Shown: positions 5,959 to 6,572 of the stretch, one piece after another
Layout: each line of letters begins with the position of its first letter
Numbering within the stretch: the stretch's first letter is position 1
Source of the DNA: an uncultured Rhodospirillaceae bacterium
Lineage (GTDB): Bacteria > Pseudomonadota > Alphaproteobacteria > Rhodospirillales > UBA2165
Assembly (NCBI GenBank): GCA_913054205.1
Contig: CAJXJM010000151.1
Coordinates: 1 to 6,572, forward strand
Length of the DNA: 6,572 nucleotides
Reading direction: 5' to 3'
Program-made: the position numbers and the translations under genes
The notes under the pieces: generated by a model
What the model saw: only the letters and a program-made list of their open reading frames with translations
What the model was told of the DNA's origin: nothing
Database searches by the model: none

Positions 5959-5985
5959 TCGCCCAATTGATTGGAGGAATTTTTT

Positions 5986-6081
5986 ATGCCGACCAAATCA
6001 GTTTTTGTTATACCAGCACCGCTTGAGGCTCACCAGATCGATGGACGTTGGTGCAACAAAAGGGCGCCAAGTCACCATTGA
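5986..6081 (+). CDS. 31-codon ORF with strong ribosome site; possible displaced N-terminus of the next ORF
   Basis: An ATG at 5986 is preceded by GGAGGAATTTTTT, one of the best ribosome sites in the window. The frame reads MPTKSVFVIPAPLEAHQIDG and then loses protein-like character before a TGA at 6079. The following ORF, in the next frame (+1), becomes protein-like from 6041. The simplest reading is one gene of about 99-100 codons split by an extra base (or two missing bases) near 6037-6041, either a real mutation, a sequencing error, or less likely programmed +1 frameshifting. A genuine 31-residue peptide cannot be excluded. Family not recognised. Confidence 0.4.
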   Translation: MPTKSVFVIPAPLEAHQIDGRWCNKRAPSHH

Positions 6082-6286
6082 AGGCCCAATCATTATCACG
6101 CCGAGCGGCAAAAAGATTTTTGGCGAATTTAATCGCCACGAATTTAAATATGAAATTCCAGCTGGTGATTCCCATGCCGGCGAAACCGGTCATTTTGCTG
6201 CGCAACACGATACATTGGCGCATTTTACGCGCTCCGGCAGTTCTCAGTTTGAAGAATGGGAACCCTGTCCATCCCCAATGAGTTAA
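6041..6286 (+). CDS. Small unidentified soluble protein, 81 codons from the first ATG in frame
   Basis: The frame has codon choice like its neighbours and gives a polar, soluble product: MDVGATKGRQVTIEGPIIIT, then GKKIFGEFNRHEFKYEIPAG, DSHAGETGHFAAQHD and a Trp/Pro-rich end (EEWEPCPSPMS). Histidines are frequent (seven in about 45 residues around HEF, SHAGETGHF, QHD, AHF), so metal or acid-base chemistry is possible but speculative. I do not recognise the family. The ATG at 6041 has only a distant GAGG (6025-6028) for ribosome binding, while the strong site at 5973-5978 serves the overlapping frame, so the true N-terminus may be at 5986 through a frame disruption. The stop is 8 bases before the next gene, suggesting an operon. 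Confidence 0.55.
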   Translation: MDVGATKGRQVTIEGPIIITPSGKKIFGEFNRHEFKYEIPAGDSHAGETGHFAAQHDTLAHFTRSGSSQFEEWEPCPSPMS

Positions 6287-6294
6287 AAAATAGA

Positions 6295-6572
6295 ATGTAT
6301 GATGACGTTATTGCTGAACTTGCACCGACGGGTGTCTTAAGAGCCGGCATAAATCTAGCGAACATTTTTCTGGTCACCGGCGAAACACCGGATGGCGACC
6401 CTGAAGGTGTGTCGCCGGATATCGCAAAAGCGATTGCCGACAAGTTGGGCGTAGAGGTTTCGTATGTCCCCTGCGCCACTCCCGGCAGTACGGCTGAAGC
6501 GATTAAAAATGAAACCTGCGATATAGTGATGATCGCCGACGAACCCGCACGGGCCGAATTTATTTCATTCAC
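6295..6572 (+). CDS. Family 3 extracellular solute-binding protein (ABC type), N-terminal part, no signal peptide seen
   Basis: The visible 92 codons fit the start of a type II periplasmic binding-protein fold of SBP_bac_3: VIAELAPTGVLRAGINLANI (residues 5-24), TPDGDPEGVSPDIAKAIADK (31-50), LGVEVSYVP (51-59), then TCDIVMIADEPARAEFISF at the edge. Family members usually bind amino acids or other small polar solutes for ABC importers; the ligand cannot be read here. The protein starts directly with the mature-like domain and has no hydrophobic signal sequence from the ATG at 6295, nor from the in-frame ATG at 6256, which would add 13 residues (MGTLSIPNELKNR) and overlap the previous ORF by 31 bases. 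Neither start has a clear ribosome site. The gene continues past the window. Confidence 0.85.
   Translation, partial: MYDDVIAELAPTGVLRAGINLANIFLVTGETPDGDPEGVSPDIAKAIADKLGVEVSYVPCATPGSTAEAIKNETCDIVMIADEPARAEFISF

Noticed and set aside
5963..5974. CCAATTGATTGG as a gshA terminator
   Set aside because: The stem is 5 AT-rich base pairs with a 2-base loop, and the following T-run belongs to the spacer of the next ribosome site.
6225..6572. 115-codon minus-strand ORF opposite the solute-binding protein gene
   Set aside because: The plus strand encodes a recognisable SBP_bac_3 domain; the minus frame is low-complexity Ser/Ala/Pro sequence typical of antisense frames.

Overview
The window looks like chromosomal core sequence from an alphaproteobacterium, probably a moderate-GC member of a Rhodospirillales-like or marine lineage; that placement is inference. 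It rests on a plant-type glutamate-cysteine ligase, a GatB/YqeY gene divergent from carA, an ubiA / rsmE-gshA block, and a GC-rich palindromic intergenic repeat of the kind scattered through many alphaproteobacterial genomes. There is no phage, plasmid, IS transposase, CRISPR array or RNA gene that I can support.

Layout. Positions 1-1644 (minus strand) hold the pyrimidine/arginine operon carA - small ORF - carB. CarA is complete and CarB is cut by the window edge. A 33-codon single-helix membrane protein is wedged between them with an ATGA overlap on one side and a TAATG overlap on the other. Positions 1645-1913 form a divergent control region with a good promoter candidate in each direction and a perfect match to the IHF consensus between them. 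Positions 1914-2375 (plus) encode a GatB/YqeY-family protein. Its end overlaps by 20 bp a convergent gene for a short DUF559 (Vsr-like) endonuclease-domain protein (2356-2682, minus). That gene starts 9 bp from a composite palindromic repeat (2692-2839) whose two arms are inverted copies of each other. The other arm ends 2 bp short of the ubiA stop codon. ubiA (2842-3762, minus; ubiquinone synthesis) is divergent from rsmE (3828-4568, plus; 16S rRNA m3U1498 methyltransferase) and gshA (4603-5958, plus; first step of glutathione synthesis). Downstream are a small unidentified ORF that appears frame-disrupted near its start (5986-6286) and the start of a family-3 solute-binding-protein gene without a visible signal peptide (6295 to the window end).

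Most genes are independent housekeeping functions. The least ordinary parts are the small membrane protein translationally embedded between the two carbamoyl-phosphate synthase subunits, the DUF559 gene with its palindromic repeat at what looks like a synteny junction, the apparently leaderless ubiA, and the frame-disrupted ORF after gshA.
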